From: Pedobacter chitinilyticus
Lineage (GTDB): Bacteria; Bacteroidota; Bacteroidia; Sphingobacteriales; Sphingobacteriaceae
Assembly: GCF_003313385.1 (NCBI RefSeq)
Contig: NZ_QMHN01000001.1
Location: 805,325 to 869,324, forward strand
Length of the DNA: 64,000 nucleotides
Reading direction: 5' to 3'
Shown here: piece by piece, positions 53,371-61,125 of the stretch
Numbering within the stretch: the stretch's first letter is position 1
Layout of the letters: each line of letters opens with the position of its first letter
Notes under the pieces: generated by a model
Seen by the model: only the letters and a program-made list of their open reading frames with translations
Told to the model about the DNA's origin: nothing
Database searches by the model: none
Program-made: the position numbers and the translations under genes

Positions 53371-53943
53371 TTAAAACAGGCTTTGTTGTGCTACAGGTTT
53401 AGGTTGAGCCCCTTTAAATTCAAATTCCTCAGAAAAAACTTCATACTGTCTTAAATCTGGATTGAATTTCCTTAATACCAAATGGCTGCAGTTAAAATCA
53501 AGTTTCACCTCGGCAAACATTTTCAGCGCCATTTGTACATTTTCCTCGCTCAATTTCCTTCCAATAGAAAGGTGTGGATCTTTGCTATGGTAAGCATTTT
53601 TGACGCCTAAATTCTTTTGGATTCTTCTCATCAAATTTCCTACCTCTATTTTAGTTACTTCATCTGGCTTTAAAAACACCGCACCGTTTGCATAGTTGCC
53701 CACGCCTTCAAAATTTAAATGTATTGGATTTTCGTAACTCGCTATTTCCTTCAAGTTGGTCGTCATTTTAGTCAATTCATCCCCATCGGCAGTAAACTCA
53801 CTGATAGTAATATGTGCCTTTGAGTTTCTGCTGTTGTACCAGCCTATAACACTATTCAGTTCATTTTTTAGATGGTCAACGTAGTCAATTCCAATTTGTG
53901 GTGGCGCAATTACAATAGAATATTTTGGTGGATTTGAGATCAT
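53371..53943 (-). CDS. 2'-5' RNA ligase family (2H phosphoesterase) protein
   Basis: 190 residues. The two catalytic histidine motifs of the 2H superfamily are HITIS (residues about 43-47) and HLSIG (about 121-125), in symmetrical halves. Relatives act on 2',3'-cyclic phosphates or ADP-ribose 1''-2'' cyclic phosphate; the substrate here is unknown. Convergent with nothing close; divergent from the basic-tailed protein. Confidence 0.87.
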   Translation of the reverse strand: MISNPPKYSIVIAPPQIGIDYVDHLKNELNSVIGWYNSRNSKAHITISEFTADGDELTKMTTNLKEIASYENPIHLNFEGVGNYANGAVFLKPDEVTKIEVGNLMRRIQKNLGVKNAYHSKDPHLSIGRKLSEENVQMALKMFAEVKLDFNCSHLVLRKFNPDLRQYEVFSEEFEFKGAQPKPVAQQSLF

Positions 53944-54003
53944 GAATTTAAGGTCAAATGAATAGACATGTACCGAGTATAAACTTTCTGTTCAAATTTG
54001 AGC

Positions 54004-54011
54004 TATATTTG
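54004..54011 (+). promoter_or_regulatory. TATATTTG promoter element of the basic-tailed protein
   Basis: A perfect TAnnTTTG, with predicted start near 54015 and a 17-base leader before the ATG at 54032. Confidence 0.5.
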
Positions 54012-54031
54012 CCCAACATTCAAAATACAAT

Positions 54032-54487
54032 ATGGCAATTTTACATCGTAAAGAAGAAAAGATACAAGTAGTGTTAGGTAGGTTGCCTAAACAATATGGG
54101 CATGAGCAATTTATTGAAATGTTCATCAAGCTATATTCAAAAGATTGGGGTAAAATTAAGAGTGCCTACATCAAACAATCTCAAGATAAAGAACCTGGAA
54201 CAGTAGTGAATATGCCAAAGCCTGAGCTTTATTTGAAGCAATTGCTAGAAACTTACCTCACTAATCGTCCAGCGGAAGCAGAAGTGGCACCAGTAGAAAA
54301 AGCTAAGGCTGCTCCTAAAAAGAAGGCTGAGCCAGTTACGGCCGAAGAAGCTCCTGTGAAAAAAACAAAAGCTACTGCTAAAAAGACAGAAACAACAGCG
54401 CCAGTGAAAGAAGTAAAGGCAAAAGCTACTTCTAAGAAGAAAACAACCGAAGAGAAAGTAGCGCCATCGAAGGCGAAAAAAGCTTAA
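54032..54487 (+). CDS. small protein with histone-H1-like Lys/Ala/Pro-rich tail
   Basis: 151 residues in two parts. Residues 1-80 form a compact helical region (FIEMFIKLYSKDWGKIKSAY), a family I do not know. Residues 80-151 are a low-complexity tail of Lys, Ala, Thr and Pro with repeated APKKKAE, KKTKATAKK and ATSKKKTTEE units, like the tails of bacterial histone-H1-like proteins. DNA or RNA binding is likely from charge alone. It is followed by a clear terminator (54533), so it is a one-gene unit. Confidence 0.7.
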   Translation: MAILHRKEEKIQVVLGRLPKQYGHEQFIEMFIKLYSKDWGKIKSAYIKQSQDKEPGTVVNMPKPELYLKQLLETYLTNRPAEAEVAPVEKAKAAPKKKAEPVTAEEAPVKKTKATAKKTETTAPVKEVKAKATSKKKTTEEKVAPSKAKKA

Positions 54488-54532
54488 GCTTTTAAAACAT
54501 CATTCAAATTGCGCTTCTGCGTGACGATTATT

Positions 54533-54569
54533 AAAAAAGGTTCGGGAATATCATTTCGAGCCTTTTTTT
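54533..54569 (+). terminator. intrinsic terminator after the basic-tailed protein
   Basis: AAAAAAGGTTCG (54533-54544) pairs with CGAGCCTTTTTT (54557-54568; one G-T pair), and a run of seven T ends at 54569. Confidence 0.85.
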
Positions 54570-54687
54570 GTTGGTCATAGTTTGCCTGCTACGAAAGCTA
54601 AAAGTGGAAAACTCTAAACTTGTGGACAAATAACATAAACTACTGATTTATAAGCAACGTTTATATATCAAACTAAAGTTTAAAGTT

Positions 54688-55068
54688 ATGGAAACAACAG
54701 ATAAAAAATGCGTTTATGTGTTGGAAGATAACTCCAACATTGCAGATATTATTGAGTTCCTTTTAGTAGAAGAACTCTACGAGGTAAAAGTTTGTAAAAA
54801 CGTAAATACCTTTTGGAAAGAAATGCGTGAGCACACCCCAGATATGATTGTACTGGACGTGATTTTGCCAGATGGCAATGGGCTCGACATATGTACCAAA
54901 TTGAAACGGGATGTTAGAACCCATCATATTCCTGTGATGATGATGTCTGCAAATAATCACCTGAGCAAGGTGAAATCTAAATGCGAAGCCGAAAGCTATA
55001 TCAATAAGCCCTTTGATTTAAATGACTTTATGCAAAGGGTTGACTATTATAGTCATGTAGCTTTATAG
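54688..55068 (+). CDS. single-domain response regulator
   Basis: A 126-residue receiver domain with no output domain. The phosphoacceptor Asp is in MIVLDVILPDG; the acidic pair is in VLEDN; the switch Ser is in MMMSANN; and the conserved Lys is in INKPFD. It is CheY-like. No histidine kinase lies in the window, so its partner is elsewhere. The gene stands between the basic-tailed protein and a repeat cluster. Confidence 0.92.
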   Translation: METTDKKCVYVLEDNSNIADIIEFLLVEELYEVKVCKNVNTFWKEMREHTPDMIVLDVILPDGNGLDICTKLKRDVRTHHIPVMMMSANNHLSKVKSKCEAESYINKPFDLNDFMQRVDYYSHVAL

Positions 55069-55073
55069 TTTTT

Positions 55074-55290
55074 TAGCCACAGATACACAGATGTTTTACT
55101 ATTCAAATCTGTGCAATTTGTGGCTTACATAAATATTTCTTAACGAACTGTCATAAGAGATGCTTCGTCGTGCCTCCTTGTAAAGACGAGAATAGTAGCG
55201 TCATTGCGAGCCGTGCAAAGCAATCTCATATATATATTGCCACAGATACACGAATGTTTTATCTTACCAAATCTGTGAATCTGTGGCTTA
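55074..55290. repeat. cluster of three palindromic repeats
   Basis: The 321-base gap between the response regulator and the CBS gene holds three elements: an AGCCACAGATACACAGAT palindrome (55074-55126); a different one with GAGAT...ATCTC ends and GCGTCATTGCGAG inside (55157-55227); and a second copy of the first family (55237-55290). No gene is seen. A CATATTTG element (55357-55364) may be the CBS promoter. Confidence 0.75.
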
Positions 55291-55389
55291 CCATTTACCT
55301 AAAAACAGTCAGCTTTTTTAGTGACTACCGTTACTAAATATCCCCACCATCTTAGCCATATTTGACTAAACAATTTAACCGCATCAGAT

Positions 55390-55812
55390 ATGAAACAACG
55401 TGTGCTGATTTCCGAAATCATGACCAAAAACTTGGTTACCGCTAATGTTAGCGACCCTTTAACGCACATCAATACCCTGTTGAAAGAAAATAACATTGGA
55501 CATTTGCCCATCGTATCAGGCAGAACGTTGGTAGGCATCATCAGTAAAGCAGATATGCTCAGATTGAGCTTTGCTGATATTTATGAAGACCAAGCGAATG
55601 TGGACGAAACCATTTTTCAGATGTTGAGGATGGAACAGGTAATGGTGCACAATCCCTTAACGGTTGATGTGAATGATACCGTTAGAGAAGTTGCGGACAT
55701 GATGAGTAAGGTAGCATTTCATGCGCTACCCGTACTTGAAGAAGGAAAAGTAGTTGGGATCATTTCTTCTACAGATTTAATCAAACACCTGCTATCCCAA
55801 TACCACCATTGA
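55390..55812 (+). CDS. CBS domain pair protein
   Basis: A 140-residue protein consisting only of two CBS motifs (about 5-60 and 78-135): ISEIMTKNLVTANVSDPLTHI, GHLPIVSGRTLVGIISKADM, then VMVHNPLTVDVNDTVREVADMM and HALPVLEEGKVVGIISSTDLI. It would bind adenine nucleotides and regulate a partner not seen here. Short 5' UTR from a CATATTTG element; followed by a strong hairpin. Confidence 0.9.
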   Translation: MKQRVLISEIMTKNLVTANVSDPLTHINTLLKENNIGHLPIVSGRTLVGIISKADMLRLSFADIYEDQANVDETIFQMLRMEQVMVHNPLTVDVNDTVREVADMMSKVAFHALPVLEEGKVVGIISSTDLIKHLLSQYHH

Positions 55813-55839
55813 AAATAGTTAGTAATCCTTAATTAAGGT

Positions 55840-55889
55840 CAAGACCATCTACGCTAAATGCCTAAGCAACATCGCGTAGGATGGTCTTG
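55840..55889. terminator. long hairpin between convergent genes
   Basis: CAAGACCATCTACGC (55840-55854) pairs with GCGTAGGATGGTCTTG (55874-55889), with one bulged base. It lies between the CBS gene and the convergent secreted protein and probably terminates both. Confidence 0.7.
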
Positions 55890-55908
55890 TAGTTAACTTA
55901 TTTCGTTA

Positions 55909-56400
55909 TTATATCCTGTTTATTTTAGGCGTAGGATTCGCACTTAATATCGCAGGTACCTTCGAGTCTAGGAATACCTTTTTACTGGCTACTTCAGTAT
56001 TTTTTCCTTCGCTATCCAGTTTTACCAATTTGTAATGGTTTAAACCTTTAAATGGTTCTTCATCGTGAAAGATATAAAGCGATGGTTCAGTTGGGTTTCC
56101 AACGATCGTTTTTTCCCCTATTTTAACAAAGTTATTGCTGTCGTCACTTCTGTAAATCTCGTATTTACCATTTTTTAATTCAACGGTAGACCAACTTAAG
56201 ATCGTTTGGTTTGACTGTACAATGATGTTGAAATGAGCTCTTCGTTCGGCTGAGATAGACACAGGTGTTAAATCAGAAGTAGAAGTTGTCGAGGTGGTTT
56301 CACTTTTTACAGGTAGTGTGTTCTCTGTTGCAAATGAAAGGTTGGTAATGAAACAAGCAATGATTACGGCGCTTGAATAAAAAAATTGTTTTTTGTTCAT
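55909..56400 (-). CDS. exported fibronectin-III-like protein, hypothetical
   Basis: 163 residues with a signal peptide (ending LSFATE), a Ser/Thr-rich linker, and one beta-sandwich-like domain (about 55-145) with SNQTILSWSTVELKNGKYEIYRS and NHYKLVKLDSEGK. This pattern is common in Bacteroidetes surface proteins whose C-terminal domain describes relations between residues, but no T9SS sorting signal is obvious at the C-terminus. Function unknown. Downstream of mqnA by 47 bases on the same strand. Confidence 0.7.
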   Translation of the reverse strand: MNKKQFFYSSAVIIACFITNLSFATENTLPVKSETTSTTSTSDLTPVSISAERRAHFNIIVQSNQTILSWSTVELKNGKYEIYRSDDSNNFVKIGEKTIVGNPTEPSLYIFHDEEPFKGLNHYKLVKLDSEGKNTEVASKKVFLDSKVPAILSANPTPKINRI

Positions 56401-56447
56401 GTGAATTTTTATAGATAGAGCGCGGTGAACAGAATGGCAGTGATGAG

Positions 56448-57173
56448 CTACAGTTCTGTGATAAGTTTTAAAAAGAGTTCTTTTGCTTTTAATTTTTCGG
56501 GTGTAAGGTTAAAATTAAGTTTATATTGCAGGTAGTTGGCAATATCTATGCCACTATTTGCAGGTAATTGCGTAATTACTGCTGGAATGTTTTGAATACC
56601 ATTTGCTAATGCTGCATCAAACTCTTTTAAAAAAGCCTCTGGAAGCGGTTTATTAGCCACCCAAGCGGCATACATAAAAGGCAATCCAGTAAATTTCATC
56701 CACTCCTCTCCCATGTCATACGCATAATTGAAATCACCTTTACGGCCAAAAGTTCTATCTCCAATTAAAACCATCGCATCGGTTGTAGCGGATTGGTCTG
56801 TAGTAAAGTCTACGGCTACCTTGAAATGATTCTTTAAAAGCACTTTGGCTAAGTTATTTGAAGTGCGTGACTGAGGGTCAAGCTTTAAAGTTTTAATCTT
56901 CTCAACGGGAACATCTGAAAAGATAAATACCGAATCAACCGCTCCAATAGAGCCAATACAAAAGGAACTGATAATTTGTGCATTCGGCACAAAAGGAATG
57001 GCTGCAACGGGTATTAGGCCAATATCTACCTGTTTTTCGATGAGTTTGCTTGCGCAGTCAGAAGGGATATCTAAGCTTAAATCAATCTGTTCTAGTACAG
57101 GCGAATGTTGTATACCGTAAATAAACGGTTTGGTATTGGTATAGGAAACGGCAGAAACTTTAATTTTTTCCAA
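56448..57173 (-). CDS. mqnA: chorismate dehydratase MqnA (futalosine menaquinone pathway)
   Basis: A 241-residue periplasmic-binding-fold enzyme that dehydrates chorismate to 3-[(1-carboxyvinyl)oxy]benzoate. Family blocks: VSAVSYTNTKPFIYGI, DIGLIPVAAIP, DPQSRTSNNLAKVLL, VLIGDRTFG, and YDMGEEWMKFTGLPFMYAAWV. The next two upstream genes are a phosphatase (6 bases away) and mqnE. The pathway supplies respiratory menaquinone. Confidence 0.95.
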   Translation of the reverse strand: MEKIKVSAVSYTNTKPFIYGIQHSPVLEQIDLSLDIPSDCASKLIEKQVDIGLIPVAAIPFVPNAQIISSFCIGSIGAVDSVFIFSDVPVEKIKTLKLDPQSRTSNNLAKVLLKNHFKVAVDFTTDQSATTDAMVLIGDRTFGRKGDFNYAYDMGEEWMKFTGLPFMYAAWVANKPLPEAFLKEFDAALANGIQNIPAVITQLPANSGIDIANYLQYKLNFNLTPEKLKAKELFLKLITEL

Positions 57174-57179
57174 AGCGAT

Positions 57180-57800
57180 TTATAATAATGGTTCTAGGTG
57201 CGAGGTATTATTAGAATCGAGTAGCGTAAATTTTTCTCCGTCAAATTGTAGGCGGTATAAAGTAGTATTGGAATGGGGAAATTCTTCCATGTCGCTAAAA
57301 GGCTTGTTGAGTAAAATGCACAAAATTAAGCGCATAGCTCTCCCGTGCATGCAAACGAGCACGCATTTTTCATTCTCTTGTTTTTTAATGTGTTCAATCG
57401 CTTTTGATAAGCGAACACCAACGTCGTTAGGACTCTCTCCGCCTTCAAACTTGGCATCGTAGTTACCTAGTTGCCATTGTCTAACTACTTCCCTGAAAGC
57501 TTCTCTGGCTTCTTCAGTATTTGGCTTCCCCTCCCATTCGCCCCAAGCCAATTCATCTAAACCGTCCAATTGTTCCCATGGTAAACCTAAATCTATGAAG
57601 CCTTTAACGGTTTGGTGTGTTCTTTTTAAAGATGAGGTATAGATCTTATCAAATTTAACCTCGTTATATTTATTGAAAAATGCTGCTGCTTGTGCAATTC
57701 CCGTGTCGTTTAAATCGGCATTTACGCCTCTACCTTGTACTATTCCTAATCTGTTGAGTTCTGTTTCGCCGTGACGGATGATGTAAAGTTCTTTAGTCAA
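57180..57800 (-). CDS. histidine phosphatase family protein
   Basis: 206 residues, phosphoglycerate-mutase-like superfamily. The phosphohistidine motif is IIRHGETELNRLG, with a second His in CMHGRAMRL and the catalytic Glu in LAWGEWEGKP. It is a phosphomonoesterase, not dPGM, by length. It lies between mqnA (6 bases downstream) and mqnE (70 bases upstream). The futalosine pathway as known needs no phosphatase, so a pathway role is only an inference from position. Confidence 0.9.
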   Translation of the reverse strand: MTKELYIIRHGETELNRLGIVQGRGVNADLNDTGIAQAAAFFNKYNEVKFDKIYTSSLKRTHQTVKGFIDLGLPWEQLDGLDELAWGEWEGKPNTEEAREAFREVVRQWQLGNYDAKFEGGESPNDVGVRLSKAIEHIKKQENEKCVLVCMHGRAMRLILCILLNKPFSDMEEFPHSNTTLYRLQFDGEKFTLLDSNNTSHLEPLL

Positions 57801-57870
57801 GATTATAGGATTTTAAGATTTTCGGGATTTACAGTTAAAAGTTAACATGCACGGTTAATTGTCTATTAAT

Positions 57871-59115
57871 TTAAGAGTTAACTACAGGTAATTTATAGTA
57901 TGACGGTTTCACCTCGTCTTCAAAAACGTGGTCGGTATAATCTGTAACTACATTATAAAGTGTATCACGCTCAATAGGTTTGCGTTTTACGTTCCTAATC
58001 AAATCTACCAATTCTTTAGTGCTCATTGCTGGGGTTTGCTCTTCGGCACCCGCCATCGAATAAATTTTCGTGGTATCGTCTAAAGTACCATCAATATCAT
58101 CCACGCCAAAATTCAAACTTAATTGCGCGGTCTCTCTACTGATCATAGCCCAATAAGCTTTAATGTGCTCAAAATTATCCAAATAGATACGAGCAATGGC
58201 ATAGTTACGCAAGTCTTCTACTACCGAAACTTCCGCTACGTCACTCATTTGATTGTTTTGGTTTCGGAACTTCAATGGAATAAAAGCTTGAAATCCACCA
58301 GTTTTATCCTGTAGTTGACGCAAACGTTCCATGTGGTCAACGCGGTGCCAAAACTGTTCAATATGACCATAAAGCATGGTGGCATTGGAACGCATGCCAA
58401 GTGTATGTGCTTGTTCATGAATATCTAACCACTGTTCAGCATTACATTTGTCGTGTGCAATTTTTTCTCTCACTTCTGGGTGGAATATTTCGGCACCACC
58501 ACCTGGCATCGAATCAAGTCCAGCTTCTTTGAGGTATTTCATGCCATCGTAATGGCTTAATTTTGCTTTTTTGAAGATGTAGTAATATTCAACTGGCGTA
58601 AGTGCTTTAATGTGTAAATCAGGACGGTGTGCTTTTGCTTTTCTGAAGAAGCTGGCATAAAAATCAAGATTTTGCTTGGGCACTACCCCACCTGTGATAT
58701 GCACTTCGGTTACGGGTTCATCGTCATATTTCTTGAGGATGTCAATCATGCCGTCCACTTCCATTTCCCAGCCTTCTTCACGTTGTTTAATCATACGGCT
58801 GTAAGAACAGAACTTACAATCGTAAACGCAAATATTGGTAGGCTCAATGTGAAAGTTTCTATTGAAATAGGTTAAATCACCATGTTTTTTCTCACGAATA
58901 TAGTTGGCCAATACGCCCAGATAGCTTAATTCGGCATGCTCGTATAAATAAACGCCTTCATCAAAAGTAATGCGAATACCGTCCTTCACTTTTTGGGCAA
59001 TATCCTTTAAGGATGGAGCTAAATTGGGGTTTTGTATAAGAATATCTAACGACTGCACTATGGATTCTCCTTTAGGTTTAGGCAAAAGTACAATATTGCT
59101 TATAACGAACATCAT
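57871..59115 (-). CDS. mqnE: aminofutalosine synthase MqnE
   Basis: A 414-residue radical SAM enzyme joining the MqnA product to adenosine. The cluster motif is TNICVYDCKFCSYSR (Cys-x3-Cys-x2-Cys). I call MqnE over MqnC from GGGAEIFHPEVREKI, IHEQAHTLGMRSNATMLYGHIEQFWH and FIPLKFRNQNN. The start is at 59115 (MMFVISN); a later start near 59061 is possible. MqnB/C/D are not in the window. Confidence 0.93.
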   Translation of the reverse strand: MMFVISNIVLLPKPKGESIVQSLDILIQNPNLAPSLKDIAQKVKDGIRITFDEGVYLYEHAELSYLGVLANYIREKKHGDLTYFNRNFHIEPTNICVYDCKFCSYSRMIKQREEGWEMEVDGMIDILKKYDDEPVTEVHITGGVVPKQNLDFYASFFRKAKAHRPDLHIKALTPVEYYYIFKKAKLSHYDGMKYLKEAGLDSMPGGGAEIFHPEVREKIAHDKCNAEQWLDIHEQAHTLGMRSNATMLYGHIEQFWHRVDHMERLRQLQDKTGGFQAFIPLKFRNQNNQMSDVAEVSVVEDLRNYAIARIYLDNFEHIKAYWAMISRETAQLSLNFGVDDIDGTLDDTTKIYSMAGAEEQTPAMSTKELVDLIRNVKRKPIERDTLYNVVTDYTDHVFEDEVKPSYYKLPVVNS

Positions 59116-59232
59116 TTTGTTGTAAAATTGGCTTATTTAGATTGCTTATGGGCTACGCCTTATCGTTCATTGGTTCATTAGTTCACTAGCTAAGATGCGC
59201 TAAGAACCCTTAATATAAATGAACTAATTCCC

Positions 59233-59240
59233 TAACTTTG
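59233..59240 (+). promoter_or_regulatory. TAACTTTG promoter element of the thioesterase gene
   Basis: A perfect TAnnTTTG; by family geometry, transcription should start at about 59244, one base before the ATG at 59245, so the mRNA is leaderless. Confidence 0.6.
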
Positions 59241-59244
59241 CAGC

Positions 59245-59664
59245 ATGATTGAAAACCAGTATAGTATTTTCGAAAGTGAATTGAATGTCCGTCCAGATGA
59301 TATTGATATGTTTAACCACGTACACAATAGCAAGTATTTGGATTATGTGTTGGCAGCCCGTTATGAGCAAATGGACAAATTTTATGGTATGAGCTGGGAG
59401 AAATTCGAAGAATTGGGCTATGGTTGGGTAGTCTCTAAAGTAAGTATTTCATTTAAACGTCCGTTAAAAATGGGCGACCAGATGATCATTAGAACTGGCA
59501 TTTTGGAAATGAATGAGAAAGGTAGCAATGTACAGTTTGAAATCGTCAACAAGAAAACGGGTAAAGTATCTTCTGATGGTATTTTTGAGTATGTGATGAT
59601 TGATTTGAAGACCCAGCGTTCTTGCAAAGTCACTCCTGAAATGATTGCTGCTTATAGTATTTAA
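59245..59664 (+). CDS. acyl-CoA thioesterase, 4-hydroxybenzoyl-CoA thioesterase (hotdog) family
   Basis: 139 residues; the active-site segment RPDDIDMFNHVHNSKYLDYVLAARYE is that of YbgC-like thioesterases, with the catalytic Asp in DIDMFNH. VSKVSISFKRPLKMGD follows. It cleaves acyl-CoAs; chain length cannot be read from sequence. Single-gene unit with a leaderless promoter and a palindromic terminator downstream. Divergent from mqnE. Confidence 0.9.
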   Translation: MIENQYSIFESELNVRPDDIDMFNHVHNSKYLDYVLAARYEQMDKFYGMSWEKFEELGYGWVVSKVSISFKRPLKMGDQMIIRTGILEMNEKGSNVQFEIVNKKTGKVSSDGIFEYVMIDLKTQRSCKVTPEMIAAYSI

Positions 59665-59665
59665 G

Positions 59666-59701
59666 CATCGTAAGCAAAGTTTTTAAGCTTCACTTACGAT
59701 G
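59666..59701. terminator. palindrome CATCGTAAG/CTTACGATG between convergent genes
   Basis: Nine-base arms (59666-59674, 59693-59701), the loop containing GTTTTTAAG. Just after the thioesterase stop and 14 bases before the end of the convergent transglutaminase-like gene. It resembles the ACTTACGAAG family in part. Confidence 0.6.
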
Positions 59702-59714
59702 ATAAGAGTTTGTA

Positions 59715-60830
59715 TTATTGTGGCTGTGCGTAAAAGTCCTTTATTGAATTGGTATATACACAATAATTTACCTTAGTGTCCCAAAAACTGATGTATTGTA
59801 AATTAGGGGCTCCTACAGGGACTAGCATTAGTGATCTTTTGCCTTCTAACTTAAATTGATCTGCTGATGGCAGACTACGATTATCCAAAGCCGTGTCGAA
59901 ATAATAAAGATAGACATAAACAAAATCAGTGTATTCTAACTTGTCTACTTTGTCTTTGCTAGCTAAAACTACTTGTTCATAATTATTACTTAGCGCATGT
60001 TGAAATTCTACGGCGTTTAAAGGTTTACCATTTAAAGTTGGCATTACGTTAAATTGTCCGTCAATAAAAACCCATTTTTTCTGATCATTTAAATAAACTT
60101 CAGTAGCTACATGGCCTGGAGAACCCTTTCTGGTTTCCGCATCTTTGGTTTTAAGATAAATGGTTCTGGCCTTAAAGCCATGTGCGGTAAGTTGGTCACG
60201 GAGTACAATTGCATAAGCGAAACAAGGGAAACGGGCACCTTCCTTAACTTCATTTAAGATAGAGATAGCATCATTCTTTTTAGGAGAACGATTACCATCG
60301 TGTTTCCACTGATGATGCGTCCAGTTTAAAATAGAAAGGATTCTTTGCATGTCATTACGATCATTTTTAATCACTTTTTCTAAAGGATATTCCTTCCTCA
60401 AACTATCTGAATAAGTGGTTTTCGCATTTTCGTAGTAAAACCTAAGGTCATCACGTTTTTTGCTATCGGCATAAACAACGTTGTCCCATTTATATTTACT
60501 TGTAGAAATGATGGTATGTGCGGGCTCTGCATTTTGCATTTTCACATAAAAAGATTTGCTTTCTCCAGCTTTTATATCGAAGCTGATACTATCCTGATCT
60601 GTGCGAAAGCTAATTCGCTCACTCTTGTTATATAGCTTTATTTTAAGGCTGTCATTGGCAACTTCTGGAGAAATACGCCAAGCATTAACGAACCACTTTT
60701 TACCCAAGGCAACATCGGCTTTTTCTGTGTTGGCTAAAATAAGCGGTTCACCTTTATAGGTTTGCTGAGCTGATACCTGACTATAGGACAGGCCAAGAGC
60801 CAAAGTAATCATAGAAATGTGGATCTTCAT
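59715..60830 (-). CDS. exported transglutaminase-like protein
   Basis: 371 residues with a signal peptide (ending QVSAQQ). A transglutaminase core at about 160-280 has the triad in order: Cys (ARFPCFAYAIVLRD), His (GSPGHVATEVYLND) and Asp (WVFIDGQFNVMP). It could be a cysteine peptidase or cross-linker of the periplasm. The N-terminal 150 residues are a beta-rich region of no known family. Monocistronic. Confidence 0.85.
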   Translation of the reverse strand: MKIHISMITLALGLSYSQVSAQQTYKGEPLILANTEKADVALGKKWFVNAWRISPEVANDSLKIKLYNKSERISFRTDQDSISFDIKAGESKSFYVKMQNAEPAHTIISTSKYKWDNVVYADSKKRDDLRFYYENAKTTYSDSLRKEYPLEKVIKNDRNDMQRILSILNWTHHQWKHDGNRSPKKNDAISILNEVKEGARFPCFAYAIVLRDQLTAHGFKARTIYLKTKDAETRKGSPGHVATEVYLNDQKKWVFIDGQFNVMPTLNGKPLNAVEFQHALSNNYEQVVLASKDKVDKLEYTDFVYVYLYYFDTALDNRSLPSADQFKLEGKRSLMLVPVGAPNLQYISFWDTKVNYCVYTNSIKDFYAQPQ

Positions 60831-60979
60831 AAAGAATAAAAATTAGTTTAATTTATAGTTGTGGGTGATTTATTGTTTTTAGGAAGACGAAAGATATACA
60901 AAATGGTTGCATGCATTAAGTTTTTTCTATTACTTCAAGCCTATTGAAGGATAAATATTTCATCTTTAAAAGATTTTTC

Positions 60980-61044
60980 TATTTTTGTGTTACAAAATAT
61001 CACGAACCATGAAGTTTTTTGCAGTCCGTATCAGAATAGCTTAA
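60980..61044 (+). promoter_or_regulatory. promoter, dyad and mini-ORF in the leader of the second MATE gene
   Basis: TATTTTTG (60980-60987, perfect TAnnTTTG) predicts a start near 60991. The dyad TTTTGT-GTT-ACAAAA (60983-60997) overlaps it. An 11-codon ORF (MKFFAVRIRIA, 61009-61044) follows, and the MATE ATG is at 61126, giving a leader of about 135 bases. The arrangement would suit a leader-peptide or operator control, but neither is shown. Confidence 0.45.
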
Positions 61045-61125
61045 CACAGCGAGGGCTCCTACATCAGAAAAACAAAATTAAGGGTGCTTTTCAGCATCTC
61101 ATGGTAATCATTTTATAAATTATAT

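Noticed and set aside
53126-53374. 82-codon frame downstream of mutS
   Set aside because: It spans the dispersed repeat at 53225 and has no promoter or recognisable motif.
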